NCBI RefSeq assembly: GCF_963678225.1
Contig: NZ_OY782764.1
Coordinates: forward strand, 1,307,001-1,371,000
Source: an uncultured Cohaesibacter sp.
Lineage (GTDB): Bacteria > Pseudomonadota > Alphaproteobacteria > Rhizobiales > Cohaesibacteraceae
DNA length: 64,000 bases
Reading direction: 5' to 3'
A program made the translations under genes and the position numbers. Under the pieces are notes generated by a model, which saw only the letters and a list, made by a program, of their open reading frames with translations, made no database searches and was not told where the DNA came from. This document shows positions 1 through 9,279 of the stretch, in pieces; position 1 is the stretch's first letter, and each line of letters starts with the position of its first letter.

Positions 1-655
1 AGTCATTGCGCAGGGTTCTGAGCGTGGTGCTGATGTCATTGAGCGTCAATCCACGGGCCAGCAGCGCGGGCATGGAAACATTGATACGGAACTCATTGGC
101 CTTGGCACCTGTCACCGTAATCTCGGCAATGCCTTCCACCAGATTGAGTCTGTCAGTGATTTGGCCCTCTGCGAGAGTTGTCAGCTCGGCAAGGCTCTTG
201 TTGCCGGAAAGCGCAAGGCGGATGATCGGATCGGCGTCTGCATTGCTCTTGCGCACGGTCGGATCTTCCACATCATCAGGCAACTGGCGCATGGTCTGGG
301 AGACGATCTCGCGCGCCTCGTTGGCTGCAATATCCACGTCGCTATCGCTGTTGAGATCCAGCGTAATGCGGCTGCGGCCATAGCTAGAGGTGGAAGAAAT
401 ACCCTTGACACCATCCAGCGCCCCGAAGGCATCTTCAAGCACCGATGTGATCTCCCGGTCAACCACTTCGGCCGAAGCGCCATCATAATTGGTGCGAATG
501 GACAGGGACGGTTTGTCAACGTCGGGCATCTCGCGCACTTCGACACCCGAGAGCGCCGCAATACCGGCAATGATGATCAACAGGTTGAGAACGAAGGCCA
601 GAATGGGACGGGCAACAAAGATGCGCGTCATGCCTTCAACATGCTTGTTCGACAT
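1..655 (-). CDS. RND efflux permease, N-terminal part (runs off the left edge)
   Basis: Inner-membrane proton-driven efflux pump subunit of the AcrB/MexF (HAE1) type. The reading frame is open from the ATG at 655 to base 1, giving 218 complete codons. It begins MSNKHVEGMTRIFVARPIL: a cytoplasmic N-terminal helix with the family's I-F-V-x-R-P signature, followed by TM1 (about residues 15-33). The next stretch is the first periplasmic porter region (EVREMPDVDKPSLSIRT, then DGASAEVVDREITSVLED), typical of these pumps. The start lies 5 bp after the stop of the adaptor gene, so the two are co-transcribed. The substrate cannot be told. The remaining roughly 800 residues lie outside the window, so integrity is unknown. 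Confidence 0.9.
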   Translation of the reverse strand, partial: MSNKHVEGMTRIFVARPILAFVLNLLIIIAGIAALSGVEVREMPDVDKPSLSIRTNYDGASAEVVDREITSVLEDAFGALDGVKGISSTSSYGRSRITLDLNSDSDVDIAANEAREIVSQTMRQLPDDVEDPTVRKSNADADPIIRLALSGNKSLAELTTLAEGQITDRLNLVEGIAEITVTGAKANEFRINVSMPALLARGLTLNDISTTLRTLRND

Positions 656-660
656 CTAGG

Positions 661-1824
661 TTACTCCGCGGATGTTGACGGTGCGTCGGCGGAAGGGGCT
701 GAGGTCTCTTCAGCCACAATGGATGCGCCCGGACGCAGCTTCTGCACGCCTTCCACGACCACTTTAGTGCCTTCCTTGAGGTCATTGCCTTCGATCCAGA
801 TGGTATCATCCTGCCGATAGCGGAAGATGACGGGAACAGCCCGCACCTTGCCCTCTTCAGCCAGCCAGACCTGAGTGCCATCGCGCGTCCATGTCAGCGC
901 CATGGCGGGCACGGCAGCGAGCGGCTCGGTGGCTTGGCGCAGCATCACTTCAAAGGTCATGCCGGGCCAGAGACGCCCTTCATGATTATCGATTTCTGCC
1001 TTGACGGTGATCGTGCGGGTGGTTTCGTCAATGGTGCTGTCAAAGGCGATGATCTTGCCGTTGAAAATCTTGCCGTTGATGGCCGGTGTCGTAGCGAATA
1101 CGTCTTTGTCCAACTCCAACAGATTCATGGCGCGTTCTGGCAGTTCGAACGTGACGAGAATGGTTTCCGTGTTGTTGATGTCGACAATTTCAGCCCCGTT
1201 GGAGAGAAAATCGCCAACCTCCCATTCCACCAGTCCAAGGCGACCATCAATCGGGCTCTTGATCGTGCGGTCCTCAAGCTCTTTCTGGGCGAGAGCCAGA
1301 TTGCCGCGGGCGACGGCCACTGCCGATTCGGACTCTTTCATGCTCGTGGCTGTCACGATGCCGCTATTGCGCGATTGCAGCAGGTTATAGCGCTCAAGGG
1401 TGTCTTCTGCCTGAGACAGGTTCGCCTCAGCAATTTCGACATTGATGCGTTGGCTGGTATTTTCCAGCTGTAACAGGACATCTCCGGCGGACACTTGCGG
1501 GGTGCCTTCGAACATGACCTGTTTGATCTGGCCAGACACTTCAGAGACCAGCGTGACACTCTGCTTGGCGACACCCGTGCCGATGGAGCTGAATGTGTCT
1601 TCATAGGGCCGGAAAGTCACGTCAGCCAGCGTGACATAGGTGGCGCTGGAGCCTCGGGTGCGTCGGCTTCCGGAGCCTTGTGGCGCTCCGCCCTGTTGTC
1701 CGAACGCGGTCTGGTCGGCTTTATCTGAAAAGAGGGCAGAGATGCCCGCTGGCATTCCGAATTGATAAATATAGGCAGCAAAAATGAGAATCGCCGCAGC
1801 GATCAGGCTCAAAATATGTTTCAT
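661..1824 (-). CDS. RND efflux periplasmic adaptor subunit (membrane fusion protein)
   Basis: 387 aa; links an RND permease to an outer-membrane channel. An N-terminal hydrophobic segment (about residues 3-20, ILSLIAAAILIFAAYIYQF) acts as an uncleaved anchor or signal. A low-complexity Gly/Ser/Arg stretch (about 42-60) follows, then the biotinyl-lipoyl half domain (SEVSGQIKQVMFEG), a helical hairpin with heptad character (about 120-185), the second lipoyl half (IKSPIDGRLGLVEWEVGD), then beta-barrel and membrane-proximal domains (WPGMTFEVMLR). Length and domain order are normal for the HlyD/MexE/AcrA-like family. It is first in its operon, with the permease 5 bp downstream. No regulator is adjacent and no outer-membrane factor is in the window. 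Confidence 0.9.
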   Translation of the reverse strand: MKHILSLIAAAILIFAAYIYQFGMPAGISALFSDKADQTAFGQQGGAPQGSGSRRTRGSSATYVTLADVTFRPYEDTFSSIGTGVAKQSVTLVSEVSGQIKQVMFEGTPQVSAGDVLLQLENTSQRINVEIAEANLSQAEDTLERYNLLQSRNSGIVTATSMKESESAVAVARGNLALAQKELEDRTIKSPIDGRLGLVEWEVGDFLSNGAEIVDINNTETILVTFELPERAMNLLELDKDVFATTPAINGKIFNGKIIAFDSTIDETTRTITVKAEIDNHEGRLWPGMTFEVMLRQATEPLAAVPAMALTWTRDGTQVWLAEEGKVRAVPVIFRYRQDDTIWIEGNDLKEGTKVVVEGVQKLRPGASIVAEETSAPSADAPSTSAE

Positions 1825-1985
1825 CTGGTTTGTCCGTATGGGGCAAATATGTACAAAGTTATACTTTTATCTTATCGGTTTGTGGCCGTTTCAAGTAACA
1901 TTTAGCCCATTATTGTAACCGATTGTATCCGCATTCTTCTGGGCGGACACATGAATTCCGGCATCCTTTACCATTTGCAGGCAGC
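1825..1985 (-). promoter_or_regulatory. Upstream region of the RND efflux operon
   Basis: About 160 bp of AT-rich non-coding DNA between the efflux adaptor start and the malate synthase terminator. It must hold the efflux promoter, and a small imperfect dyad (GTACAAAGTTATAC) lies around 1850-1863. No operator could be assigned with confidence. Confidence 0.35.
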
Positions 1986-2011
1986 AAAAAGCCCCGCCAA
2001 ATGGCAGGGCT
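1986..2011 (-). terminator. Rho-independent terminator of malate synthase G
   Basis: On the minus strand AGCCCTGCC, loop ATTT, GGCGGGGCT forms a 9-bp stem (one G:U pair) followed by a T run. It lies 27 bp past the malate synthase stop. Confidence 0.85.
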
Positions 2012-2037
2012 TCATAGGCATCACTTTTAGTCTGTGT

Positions 2038-4197
2038 TTAGCTCTCCAGCTGTTTGGCCTCTCTGCGACGCGAATGTAGCAGGGGTTCGGTGTAGCCGTT
2101 CGGTTGTTCTCTACCCTTGAAGACCAGATCACAGGCGGCCTGGAAAGCAACCGAACCATCGAAATTGCCCCCCATCGGCCTATAGGCCGGATCTGAGGCA
2201 TTCTGCTCATCCACAATCAGCGCCATGCGCTTCATGGTTTCCAGAACCTGATCGGCGTCGACCAACTCATGATAGAGCCAGTTGGCGACATGCTGGCTGG
2301 AAATGCGCAAGGTGGCCCGGTCTTCCATCAGGCCCACATTGTTGATGTCAGGTACTTTGGAACAGCCGATGCCCTGATCAATCCAGCGCACCACATAGCC
2401 CAGAATACCCTGCAGGTTGTTATCCAGCTCTTTCTGGATGGTCTCGGCATCTAGCTCGCGCAGGCCCAGCAGAGGCACTGTGAGAATCTTGTCCAGATCC
2501 GCGCGCTGACGGGTATTGAGACTGTCCTGAACCGAAGCCACATTGACCTGATGATAATGGGTAGCATGCAGGGTGGCTGCGGTTGGCGAAGGTACCCAGG
2601 CGCAACTGGCCCCAGCTTTCGGATGGCCAATCTTGCTGTCCATCATGTCTGCCATTTCGTCGGGCTTGGCCCACATGCCCTTGCCGATCTGCGCCTTGCC
2701 TTTGAGGCCGGTTTCCAGACCAATATCAACATTCCAGTCCTCATAGGCCGCGATCCATGGCTGGGTCTTGATTTCGTCCTTGGGCAGGAAGGGGCCAAGC
2801 TCCATCGAGGTATGGATTTCATCGCCGGTGCGATCCAGAAAACCGGTATTGATGAAAACGATGCGATCTTTCACCGCACGGATACATTCCTTGAGGTTGA
2901 TTGTCGTGCGACGTTCTTCATCCATCACGCCGATCTTGAGCGTGTTGCGCGGCAGCGAGAAGGCATCCTCTACCTGACAGAAGAGATCTTCGGCAAAGGC
3001 GACCTCTTCAGGACCGTGCATCTTGGGTTTGACGATATAAATGCTGCCGGTGCGGCTGTTGCCCTTGCGCTTGAGATCATGCAGCGCACAGGCGGTCGTG
3101 ATGAAGGCATCCATGATTCCCTCAAAGATGGCCTTGCCCGAGCAGTCCAGAATGGCATCATTGGTCATCAGATGGCCGACATTGCGCACCAATAGAAGGC
3201 TGCGCCCATGCAGGGTCAGTGGTTTGCCATCGGGAGCGACATAGGTGCGGTCCGGATTGAGTGTACGGGTCATCATCTGGCCGTTCTTCTCGAAACTGTC
3301 CTTGAGGTCACCTTTCATCAGGCCCAGCCAGTTGCGATAGGCCAGACATTTATCCTCGGCATCAACCGCAGCAACGGAATCCTCGCAATCCTGAATGGTG
3401 CTGATTGCGGATTCGATGATGATGTCTTTCACGCCAGCTGACGAGAGTTTGCCGATCGGATGGCTCTTGTCGATATGCAATTCGATATGCAGGCCATTGT
3501 TTTTCAGCAGAAACAGCGTGTCTCCCACATGCCCGGCATATTGGGAAGTGTCGCCAAGAGTTGTCACGCTGCCATCGGCAAAACTGGCAGATAGAGTGCC
3601 TTTGTCTGCGCTAAGGGCGTAGACGACCACATCGGCATGCGACCCCTTTGCCAGAGGTACAGCTTCATCCAGAAAGGCACAGGCCTTTGCAATGACAGCG
3701 CGTCCGCGGGCTTCATTGAGGCTTTTTCCCGGCGCGAGATCGCCGGATTGATCAAGGGCGTTGGTGCCATAAAGGGCATCATACAGGCTACCCCAGCGGG
3801 CGTTGGCGGCGTTGAGAGCAAAGCGGGCATTCATCACTGGCACAACCAACTGCGGCCCGGCCAACGTGGCGATCTCTTCATCCACATTGGCTGTTGTGAT
3901 TTCAAAATCCTCGCCTTCAGGGAGCAGATAGCCGATATCTTCTAGAAAATCGCGATAGAAGCCCTGATTGAAGGCATGCCCGCTGTTGCCCTTGCACCAG
4001 GTGTCAATCTGTTCCTGCATCGCATCGCGCTTGGCCAGAAGCTCGATATTTCTCGGCGTCAGCAAACGGACCGTATCGGAAAGACTTTTCCAGAAGATGC
4101 CGGAATCCACACCGGTGCCGGGTAGAATTTCCTTTTCCACCAGAGCGCAAAGCGCCGGATCTACCCGTAATCCAAATTTATCCAATCTACTGGTCAT
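2038..4197 (-). CDS. glcB: Malate synthase G
   Basis: Cytoplasmic enzyme condensing glyoxylate with acetyl-CoA to malate and CoA (glyoxylate assimilation). 719 aa from the ATG at 4197 ([16 protein letters not shown]), close to the usual length of about 720 for isoform G. The frame stays open for 58 more codons upstream, but that extension does not resemble the family, and AGGACC precedes the chosen ATG. Family segments include [54 protein letters not shown] and the late [20 protein letters not shown]. It is monocistronic with its own terminator and divergent from the ureidoglycine aminohydrolase gene. Since ureidoglycolate lyase in this window yields glyoxylate, an assimilatory role for purine carbon is plausible (inference). 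Confidence 0.95.
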   Translation of the reverse strand: MTSRLDKFGLRVDPALCALVEKEILPGTGVDSGIFWKSLSDTVRLLTPRNIELLAKRDAMQEQIDTWCKGNSGHAFNQGFYRDFLEDIGYLLPEGEDFEITTANVDEEIATLAGPQLVVPVMNARFALNAANARWGSLYDALYGTNALDQSGDLAPGKSLNEARGRAVIAKACAFLDEAVPLAKGSHADVVVYALSADKGTLSASFADGSVTTLGDTSQYAGHVGDTLFLLKNNGLHIELHIDKSHPIGKLSSAGVKDIIIESAISTIQDCEDSVAAVDAEDKCLAYRNWLGLMKGDLKDSFEKNGQMMTRTLNPDRTYVAPDGKPLTLHGRSLLLVRNVGHLMTNDAILDCSGKAIFEGIMDAFITTACALHDLKRKGNSRTGSIYIVKPKMHGPEEVAFAEDLFCQVEDAFSLPRNTLKIGVMDEERRTTINLKECIRAVKDRIVFINTGFLDRTGDEIHTSMELGPFLPKDEIKTQPWIAAYEDWNVDIGLETGLKGKAQIGKGMWAKPDEMADMMDSKIGHPKAGASCAWVPSPTAATLHATHYHQVNVASVQDSLNTRQRADLDKILTVPLLGLRELDAETIQKELDNNLQGILGYVVRWIDQGIGCSKVPDINNVGLMEDRATLRISSQHVANWLYHELVDADQVLETMKRMALIVDEQNASDPAYRPMGGNFDGSVAFQAACDLVFKGREQPNGYTEPLLHSRRREAKQLES

Positions 4198-4458
4198 TTT
4201 CTTGGTCCTGCTGCAATCGAGAGTATGAGTTGGCGTGACGCGAACCGCCCGGTTCTGCGGTGCGCGATTATGAACGGAACTGTTCTCTTCTGAAAAGGCG
4301 AAAATTTCATTTATTTTATCAAATTTCAAGAAGATGCTTCTTTCCAAAGCAGCGATCATCGTGGTTGGCAAAAAGAGGTTGAGACTGTTTGATGAAGGCA
4401 GCTTTGAACCGCGATCTATGATGGCCTATTCGGGCATAGATGTGAAGGAAGGGACCGC

Positions 4459-5280
4459 ATGTCCTTGCAAAAATACCACATTCCAAAGGGTGGATTGCCA
4501 CCTCAGTCACAGCTTTTAACCGACAAGGCTGTCTTTACCCCAAGCTATGCGGTTATTCCGCAGGGGACCATGCGGGATATCGTGTGCAGTCAACTGCCTT
4601 TCTGGCGCAGCATGCGCATGTGGGTGTTGGCCCGGCCCATGTCCGGCTTTGCTGAGAGCTTTTCCCACTATATCGTCGAGCTGGAAGAAGGGGGTGGTTC
4701 AGACAGACCCGAAACGGATGCCTACGCCGAAGCGGCACTGTTTGTGGTTGGTGGCGCCATTGTCCTGAATGTTGCTGGAGAAGAGCAGACCCTCGAAGAG
4801 GGAGGCTTTGGCTTTATCCCCGCAGGTACAGACTGGACGATCATAAACAAAGGCAAGGCACCCGCCGTCTTTCACTGGTTCCGCAAGGCCTATGTGGCGG
4901 TAGATGGGCTATCAGCGCCAGACCCCATTTTCGCCAACGAGAAAGACATTGCCCCTATTCCCATGCCCAAGACCGAGGGCAAATGGGCGACAACCCGTTT
5001 CATGGATCCTGAGGATATGCGCCATGACATGCATATCACCATCGTGACCTTTGAGCCCGGCGCGGTCATTCCTTTCATGGAGACCCATGTCATGGAACAT
5101 GGCCTTTATGTGTTGGAGGGCAAGGCGGTCTACAAACTCAATCAGGATTGGGTGGAAGTCGAGGCCGGGGACTATATGTGGCTGAGAGCCTTCTGTCCGC
5201 AGGCCTGTTATGCGGGGGGGCCGGGCAAGTTCCGTTATTTGCTTTACAAGGATGTAAACCGGCACATGCCTTTTAAGTGA
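4459..5280 (+). CDS. allE: (S)-ureidoglycine aminohydrolase (bicupin)
   Basis: 273 aa. Converts (S)-ureidoglycine to (S)-ureidoglycolate plus ammonia in allantoin breakdown. It has two cupin domains (about 60-145 and 190-265). The C-terminal cupin has Glu208, His210, His214 and Gln248 (METHVMEHGLYVLEG, then PQAC). Their spacing of 2, 4 and 34 residues is the same as for the metal ligands I recall for E. coli AllE. GAAGGG lies upstream of the ATG. Homologues in rhizobia are often labelled bifunctional allantoicase/ureidoglycine aminohydrolase; I can only support the aminohydrolase assignment. The gene is separated from xdhA by 184 bp with two inverted repeats, so it may be transcribed separately. 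Confidence 0.9.
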   Translation: MSLQKYHIPKGGLPPQSQLLTDKAVFTPSYAVIPQGTMRDIVCSQLPFWRSMRMWVLARPMSGFAESFSHYIVELEEGGGSDRPETDAYAEAALFVVGGAIVLNVAGEEQTLEEGGFGFIPAGTDWTIINKGKAPAVFHWFRKAYVAVDGLSAPDPIFANEKDIAPIPMPKTEGKWATTRFMDPEDMRHDMHITIVTFEPGAVIPFMETHVMEHGLYVLEGKAVYKLNQDWVEVEAGDYMWLRAFCPQACYAGGPGKFRYLLYKDVNRHMPFK

Positions 5281-5296
5281 TGCCAATAAGGCATCA
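5278..5296 (+). other. Perfect inverted repeat at the end of allE
   Basis: TGATGCC, 5-nt loop AATAA, GGCATCA, beginning within the allE stop codon. The T-rich stretch is about 20 nt further on, so a weak terminator or mRNA-end structure is possible. Confidence 0.4.
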
Positions 5297-5353
5297 GTTG
5301 CATAGTGTTTGTTCCATATTTTTTGTAAAATCCTGAAACTGTCGTAGCTTTTT

Positions 5354-5375
5354 CGGCATTCACGAAAGAATGCCG
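5354..5375. promoter_or_regulatory. Inverted repeat upstream of xdhA (possible operator)
   Basis: A perfect 8-bp inverted repeat, CGGCATTC, spacer ACGAAA, GAATGCCG, 90 bp before the xdhA start and without a T run. Its position and lack of a T tract suggest a regulator binding site rather than a terminator. The binding protein is unknown. Confidence 0.4.
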
Positions 5376-5464
5376 TTCGACTAGAGTTGTTATTGCCCAA
5401 TTGCTGATCACTAAATTGTTTTGCGTAGTTTCTGGGCATTCCATCTCGTCTGGAGGTTCAGGTT

Positions 5465-6922
5465 ATGCCGTCAATTCGCAAAGACATCCGCTTCTGGCTC
5501 AATGATGAGCTGATCTCCCTTGATCAGTGCTCGCCAACGGAGACCTTGCTCGATTATTTGCGGCTTGAAAGACGTCTGACCGGAGCCAAGGAAGGATGCG
5601 CTGAAGGCGATTGCGGCGCATGCACCATTCTTGTGGGGCGGCTTTTTCAAGGCACTCTCATGTATGAGGCCGTCAATGCCTGCATTCGCTTTCTGCCCAG
5701 CCTTGATGGATGCCATGTGGTAACCGTTGAAGCCCTGAAGGATGAAGACGGTGGCCTGCATCCCGTGCAACAGGCCATGGTGGACCATCACGGCAGTCAG
5801 TGTGGCTTCTGCACGCCGGGCATCGTGATGTCCCTTTATGCTCTCTGGATGACCAACCCGGAACCGGGGCGATGCCAGATAGAAGAGGCGCTCCAGGGCA
5901 ATCTCTGCCGCTGCACCGGCTACGCCCCTATTATCAGGGCTGCCGTTGCCATCAGCGATTACGGCTCTCCGCTCGCCGATTGGCTGGAGCGGGAAAGAAA
6001 GACCAATTTCAAACGGCTCATCGATTTGCATGACGGCGCCCGCGTGGTGTTGGAGACAGAAGGAAAACGCGCCATTCTGCCCGCCAATCTGGATGACCTC
6101 TCCCATGTGCGCCTTGAAGAGCCCGATGCCATCATTGTGGCTGGCAGCACGGATGTTGGTCTGTGGGTGACCAAAGAGATGCGGGATCTGCATACGCTGA
6201 TCTTCATTGGCCATTTGGAAGACATGAAGGCGGTCATCTGCTCGCAATCGCACATCTCCATCGGAGCGGGAGTAACCTATAGCGAGGCAAGGCAGGCCAT
6301 GAGCGGATATTTCCCGCATCTGGATGCCTTCTGGACCCGGATTGCCGGGCCGCAGATCCGCAATATGGGCACGATCGGTGGCAACATCGCCAATGGCTCG
6401 CCCATCGGAGACATGCCGCCTGTGCTGATTGCGCTGGGGGCAGATCTCGTTCTACGTAAAAGCTGGGAGCAACGCATCATCCGGCTCGAGGACTTCTTTA
6501 TCGATTACGGCAAACAGGATCGATGGGAAGGGGATTTTGTCGAAGCCATTCGTATTCCCATCCCCGCACCTGATAGCCTGCACGGGGTCTACAAGATTTC
6601 CAAGCGACGCGATGAGGACATTTCCTCTGTTTGCGCGGCCTTCTATCTTGTCATTTCGGATGGCCTGATCACCAAGGCCCGTATCGCCTTTGGCGGCATG
6701 GCTGCAACACCCAAACGGGCAGCTGAAGCGGAACGCACCCTCAAGGGCAAGCCCTTCACGCGCGAAACCATGTTGGCGGCCGCCGACTGTCTGCCATTGG
6801 ATTTCCAGCCCATCAGCGATATGAGGGCGAGCGCGGACTATCGTATGCGCGTTGCCAAGAATCTGTTCGAACAATTCTGGCAAGACAAACAGGGGACGAT
6901 GCCTCTGGAGGCCGCTGAATGA
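5465..6922 (+). CDS. xdhA: Xanthine dehydrogenase small subunit (2Fe-2S and FAD)
   Basis: 485 aa. Electron-transfer subunit of xanthine dehydrogenase, which oxidises hypoxanthine to xanthine to urate with NAD+. The N-terminal plant-type [2Fe-2S] domain has Cys45, Cys50, Cys53 (CAEGDCGAC) and Cys73. The second all-alpha [2Fe-2S] domain has Cys113, Cys116 (QCGFC), Cys148 and Cys150 (CRC). The FAD-binding domain follows (about 200-375, including GSTDVGLWVTKEM and IRNMGTIGGNIANGSPIGD), then a CO-dehydrogenase flavoprotein C-terminal domain. All cluster ligands are intact. GGAGG lies 8 nt before the ATG. The stop overlaps the xdhB start (ATGA), which indicates translational coupling. Confidence 0.96.
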   Translation: MPSIRKDIRFWLNDELISLDQCSPTETLLDYLRLERRLTGAKEGCAEGDCGACTILVGRLFQGTLMYEAVNACIRFLPSLDGCHVVTVEALKDEDGGLHPVQQAMVDHHGSQCGFCTPGIVMSLYALWMTNPEPGRCQIEEALQGNLCRCTGYAPIIRAAVAISDYGSPLADWLERERKTNFKRLIDLHDGARVVLETEGKRAILPANLDDLSHVRLEEPDAIIVAGSTDVGLWVTKEMRDLHTLIFIGHLEDMKAVICSQSHISIGAGVTYSEARQAMSGYFPHLDAFWTRIAGPQIRNMGTIGGNIANGSPIGDMPPVLIALGADLVLRKSWEQRIIRLEDFFIDYGKQDRWEGDFVEAIRIPIPAPDSLHGVYKISKRRDEDISSVCAAFYLVISDGLITKARIAFGGMAATPKRAAEAERTLKGKPFTRETMLAAADCLPLDFQPISDMRASADYRMRVAKNLFEQFWQDKQGTMPLEAAE

Positions 6923-9279
6923 AACAGGATATCAAGACCGAAGACGCAATCCGCGGACAAGTGCATAAAAATCTCCCCCATGAATCGGCGCAAAAGCATG
7001 TTAGCGGACAGGCCGACTATACCGATGACACCCGTGAGCCCATTGGCACATTGCATGCCTATCTGGGCTTGAGCGATGTAGCGCACGCCAAGCTTGTCGA
7101 TATAGATTTGAACGCCTGTCTAGCCATGGAAGGTGTGGTTGGAGTAATCACCGCCAAGGATATCATTGCTCCGGGCTATAATGACATCAGCGCCAACCAT
7201 CTGGATGATGAACCGGTGTTCCCCACCGATGAAATCCAGTTTCTCGGTCAGCCCCTGTTTGCAGTGGTCGCCCGCTCACGAGCTGAAGCACGCAGGGCTG
7301 CGAGGGAAGCAAAAATAACCTGTGAGCCCCTACCTGCGCAAATAGACGCTCTTGAGGCCAAAGAGGCCGGATATCCCTATGTCGCCAAGCCGCTCAAGCT
7401 GGAGCGGGGCGATGTGATCAAGGGTTTTGCTGGAGCAGCCAACCGGATCAAGGGCCAGATGCGGATCGGTGGACAGGATCATATGTATCTGGAAGGCCAG
7501 ATTGCCTTTGCCCTTCCCGGGGAAGATGAGGATATGCTCATCCGCACCTCGACCCAGCATCCAAGCGAAGCCCAGCATATGGTTGCGCAGGTGCTCGGTA
7601 TCCCGTCCCATTCCGTGACGGTTGAAGTGCGGCGCCTTGGCGGTGGCTTTGGCGGCAAAGAATCGCAGATGAATATCTTCTGTGTTGTCGCTGCCCTTGC
7701 CGCACGCAAATTCGGCCAACCGGTCAAGATCCGCCCGGATCGGGATGATGACATGACGGCTACCGGCAAGCGCCATGATTTTGTCGTCGACTATGATGTT
7801 GCCTTTGATGAGGACGGGGTGATTGCTGCCGTGGAGGGCGATTTTATGGCGCGCTGTGGATATGCCGCCGACCTGTCCGGCCCGGTGACGGATCGTGCGC
7901 TGTTCCATGCCGACAATGCCTATTTCTACCCCAATGTGCTGCTGCGCTCTCATCCGATGAAAACCAACACCGTGTCCAACACGGCCTTTCGTGGCTTTGG
8001 GGGGCCGCAAGGGGTGGTCGTTGCCGAGCGGATGATCGAGGAAATAGCCTTCGCTCTGGGCAAGGATCCGCTTGAGGTGCGCAAGGCCAATTTCTATGGC
8101 GATGCTGGTCGGGATCTGACGCCCTACCACCAGCAGGTGGAAGACAATATCCTGCCGCGCCTCATCGAGGAGATGGGGGCCAAGTCCGACTATCAGGCCC
8201 GCCGCGCCGATATCCTGACCTATAACGCCAAGGCTAACGCCAGCCACGGTCTTTATCGCAAGGGGCTGGCGCTAACGCCGGTCAAATTCGGGATTTCCTT
8301 CACCGCCACCCACTTCAATCAGGCAGGCAGCCTCATTCATGTCTATTCCGACGGCTCGATCCAGCTCAACCATGGCGGCACGGAAATGGGGCAGGGGCTC
8401 AACACCAAGGTGGCACAGGTGGTGGCCGATGCCTTTCAGGTTGACATCGAGCGGATCAAGATCACCCGCACGACCACTGAAAAGGTGCCCAACACATCCG
8501 CCACGGCGGCCTCGTCCGGCTCAGACCTCAATGGTATGGCCGCGCTTGATGCGGCCAATCAGATCAAGGGGCGGCTGGTGGCCTTTCTCTGCGAGAAATG
8601 GGATGTGGCAGAGGATGAGATCGCCTTTCTGCCCAACCGGGTAAAGATCGGCGAAAAGCTTCTCTCGTTCGATGAAGTCATCAAGCAGGCCTATCTGGCG
8701 CGTGTGCATCTTTCCGCTGCGGGTTTTTACAAGACTCCCAAGATCCATTGGGATCGGGACAAGGGACAGGGGCGGCCTTTCTTCTATTTCGCCTATGGTG
8801 CAGCGGTCTCGGAAGTGACCGTCAATCGCCTGACGGGGGACTATGTCATTGATCGCACCGATATCATCCACGATGTGGGCAAGTCGCTTAATCCAATACT
8901 GGACCAGGGACAGGTGGAAGGCGCCTTCGTGCAAGGCATGGGCTGGCTGACCACCGAGGAGCTTTGGTGGGACAAGGACGGGCGGCTCAGAACCCATGCG
9001 CCCAGCACCTACAAGATCCCGTTGGCCAGTGATATTCCACGCATTTTCAATGTTGAACTGGCCGAGTGGTCCCAGAATGCCGAACGCACGATCAAACGTT
9101 CCAAGGCGGTAGGCGAACCGCCCTTCATGTTGGCGATTTCCGTGCTGGAAGCCCTCTCCATGGCTGTGGCCAGCGTGGCCGATTATAAAATCTGTCCAAG
9201 GCTGGATACGCCCGCAACGCCGGAGCGTGTCTTGTTGGCTATCGACAAGCTGATGGAAAAGGGGCGCAGCGATGGCTAA
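6919..9279 (+). CDS. xdhB: Xanthine dehydrogenase large subunit (molybdopterin)
   Basis: 786 aa. Catalytic subunit carrying the molybdenum cofactor. It has the a/b hammerhead domain at about 25-140, then the Mo-pterin-binding region with GGGFGGKES, FRGFGGPQG and GTEMGQGLNTK, and near the C-terminus KAVGEPPFML with the expected catalytic base Glu733. Length is normal for bacterial XdhB. It overlaps xdhA by 4 bp and xdhC by 8 bp in one operon. No frameshift or missing motif was seen. Confidence 0.96.
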   Translation: MKQDIKTEDAIRGQVHKNLPHESAQKHVSGQADYTDDTREPIGTLHAYLGLSDVAHAKLVDIDLNACLAMEGVVGVITAKDIIAPGYNDISANHLDDEPVFPTDEIQFLGQPLFAVVARSRAEARRAAREAKITCEPLPAQIDALEAKEAGYPYVAKPLKLERGDVIKGFAGAANRIKGQMRIGGQDHMYLEGQIAFALPGEDEDMLIRTSTQHPSEAQHMVAQVLGIPSHSVTVEVRRLGGGFGGKESQMNIFCVVAALAARKFGQPVKIRPDRDDDMTATGKRHDFVVDYDVAFDEDGVIAAVEGDFMARCGYAADLSGPVTDRALFHADNAYFYPNVLLRSHPMKTNTVSNTAFRGFGGPQGVVVAERMIEEIAFALGKDPLEVRKANFYGDAGRDLTPYHQQVEDNILPRLIEEMGAKSDYQARRADILTYNAKANASHGLYRKGLALTPVKFGISFTATHFNQAGSLIHVYSDGSIQLNHGGTEMGQGLNTKVAQVVADAFQVDIERIKITRTTTEKVPNTSATAASSGSDLNGMAALDAANQIKGRLVAFLCEKWDVAEDEIAFLPNRVKIGEKLLSFDEVIKQAYLARVHLSAAGFYKTPKIHWDRDKGQGRPFFYFAYGAAVSEVTVNRLTGDYVIDRTDIIHDVGKSLNPILDQGQVEGAFVQGMGWLTTEELWWDKDGRLRTHAPSTYKIPLASDIPRIFNVELAEWSQNAERTIKRSKAVGEPPFMLAISVLEALSMAVASVADYKICPRLDTPATPERVLLAIDKLMEKGRSDG

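Noticed and set aside
4198-4371. 58-codon upstream extension of malate synthase G
   Set aside because: The extra residues do not resemble the enzyme, and a ribosome site precedes the ATG at 4197.
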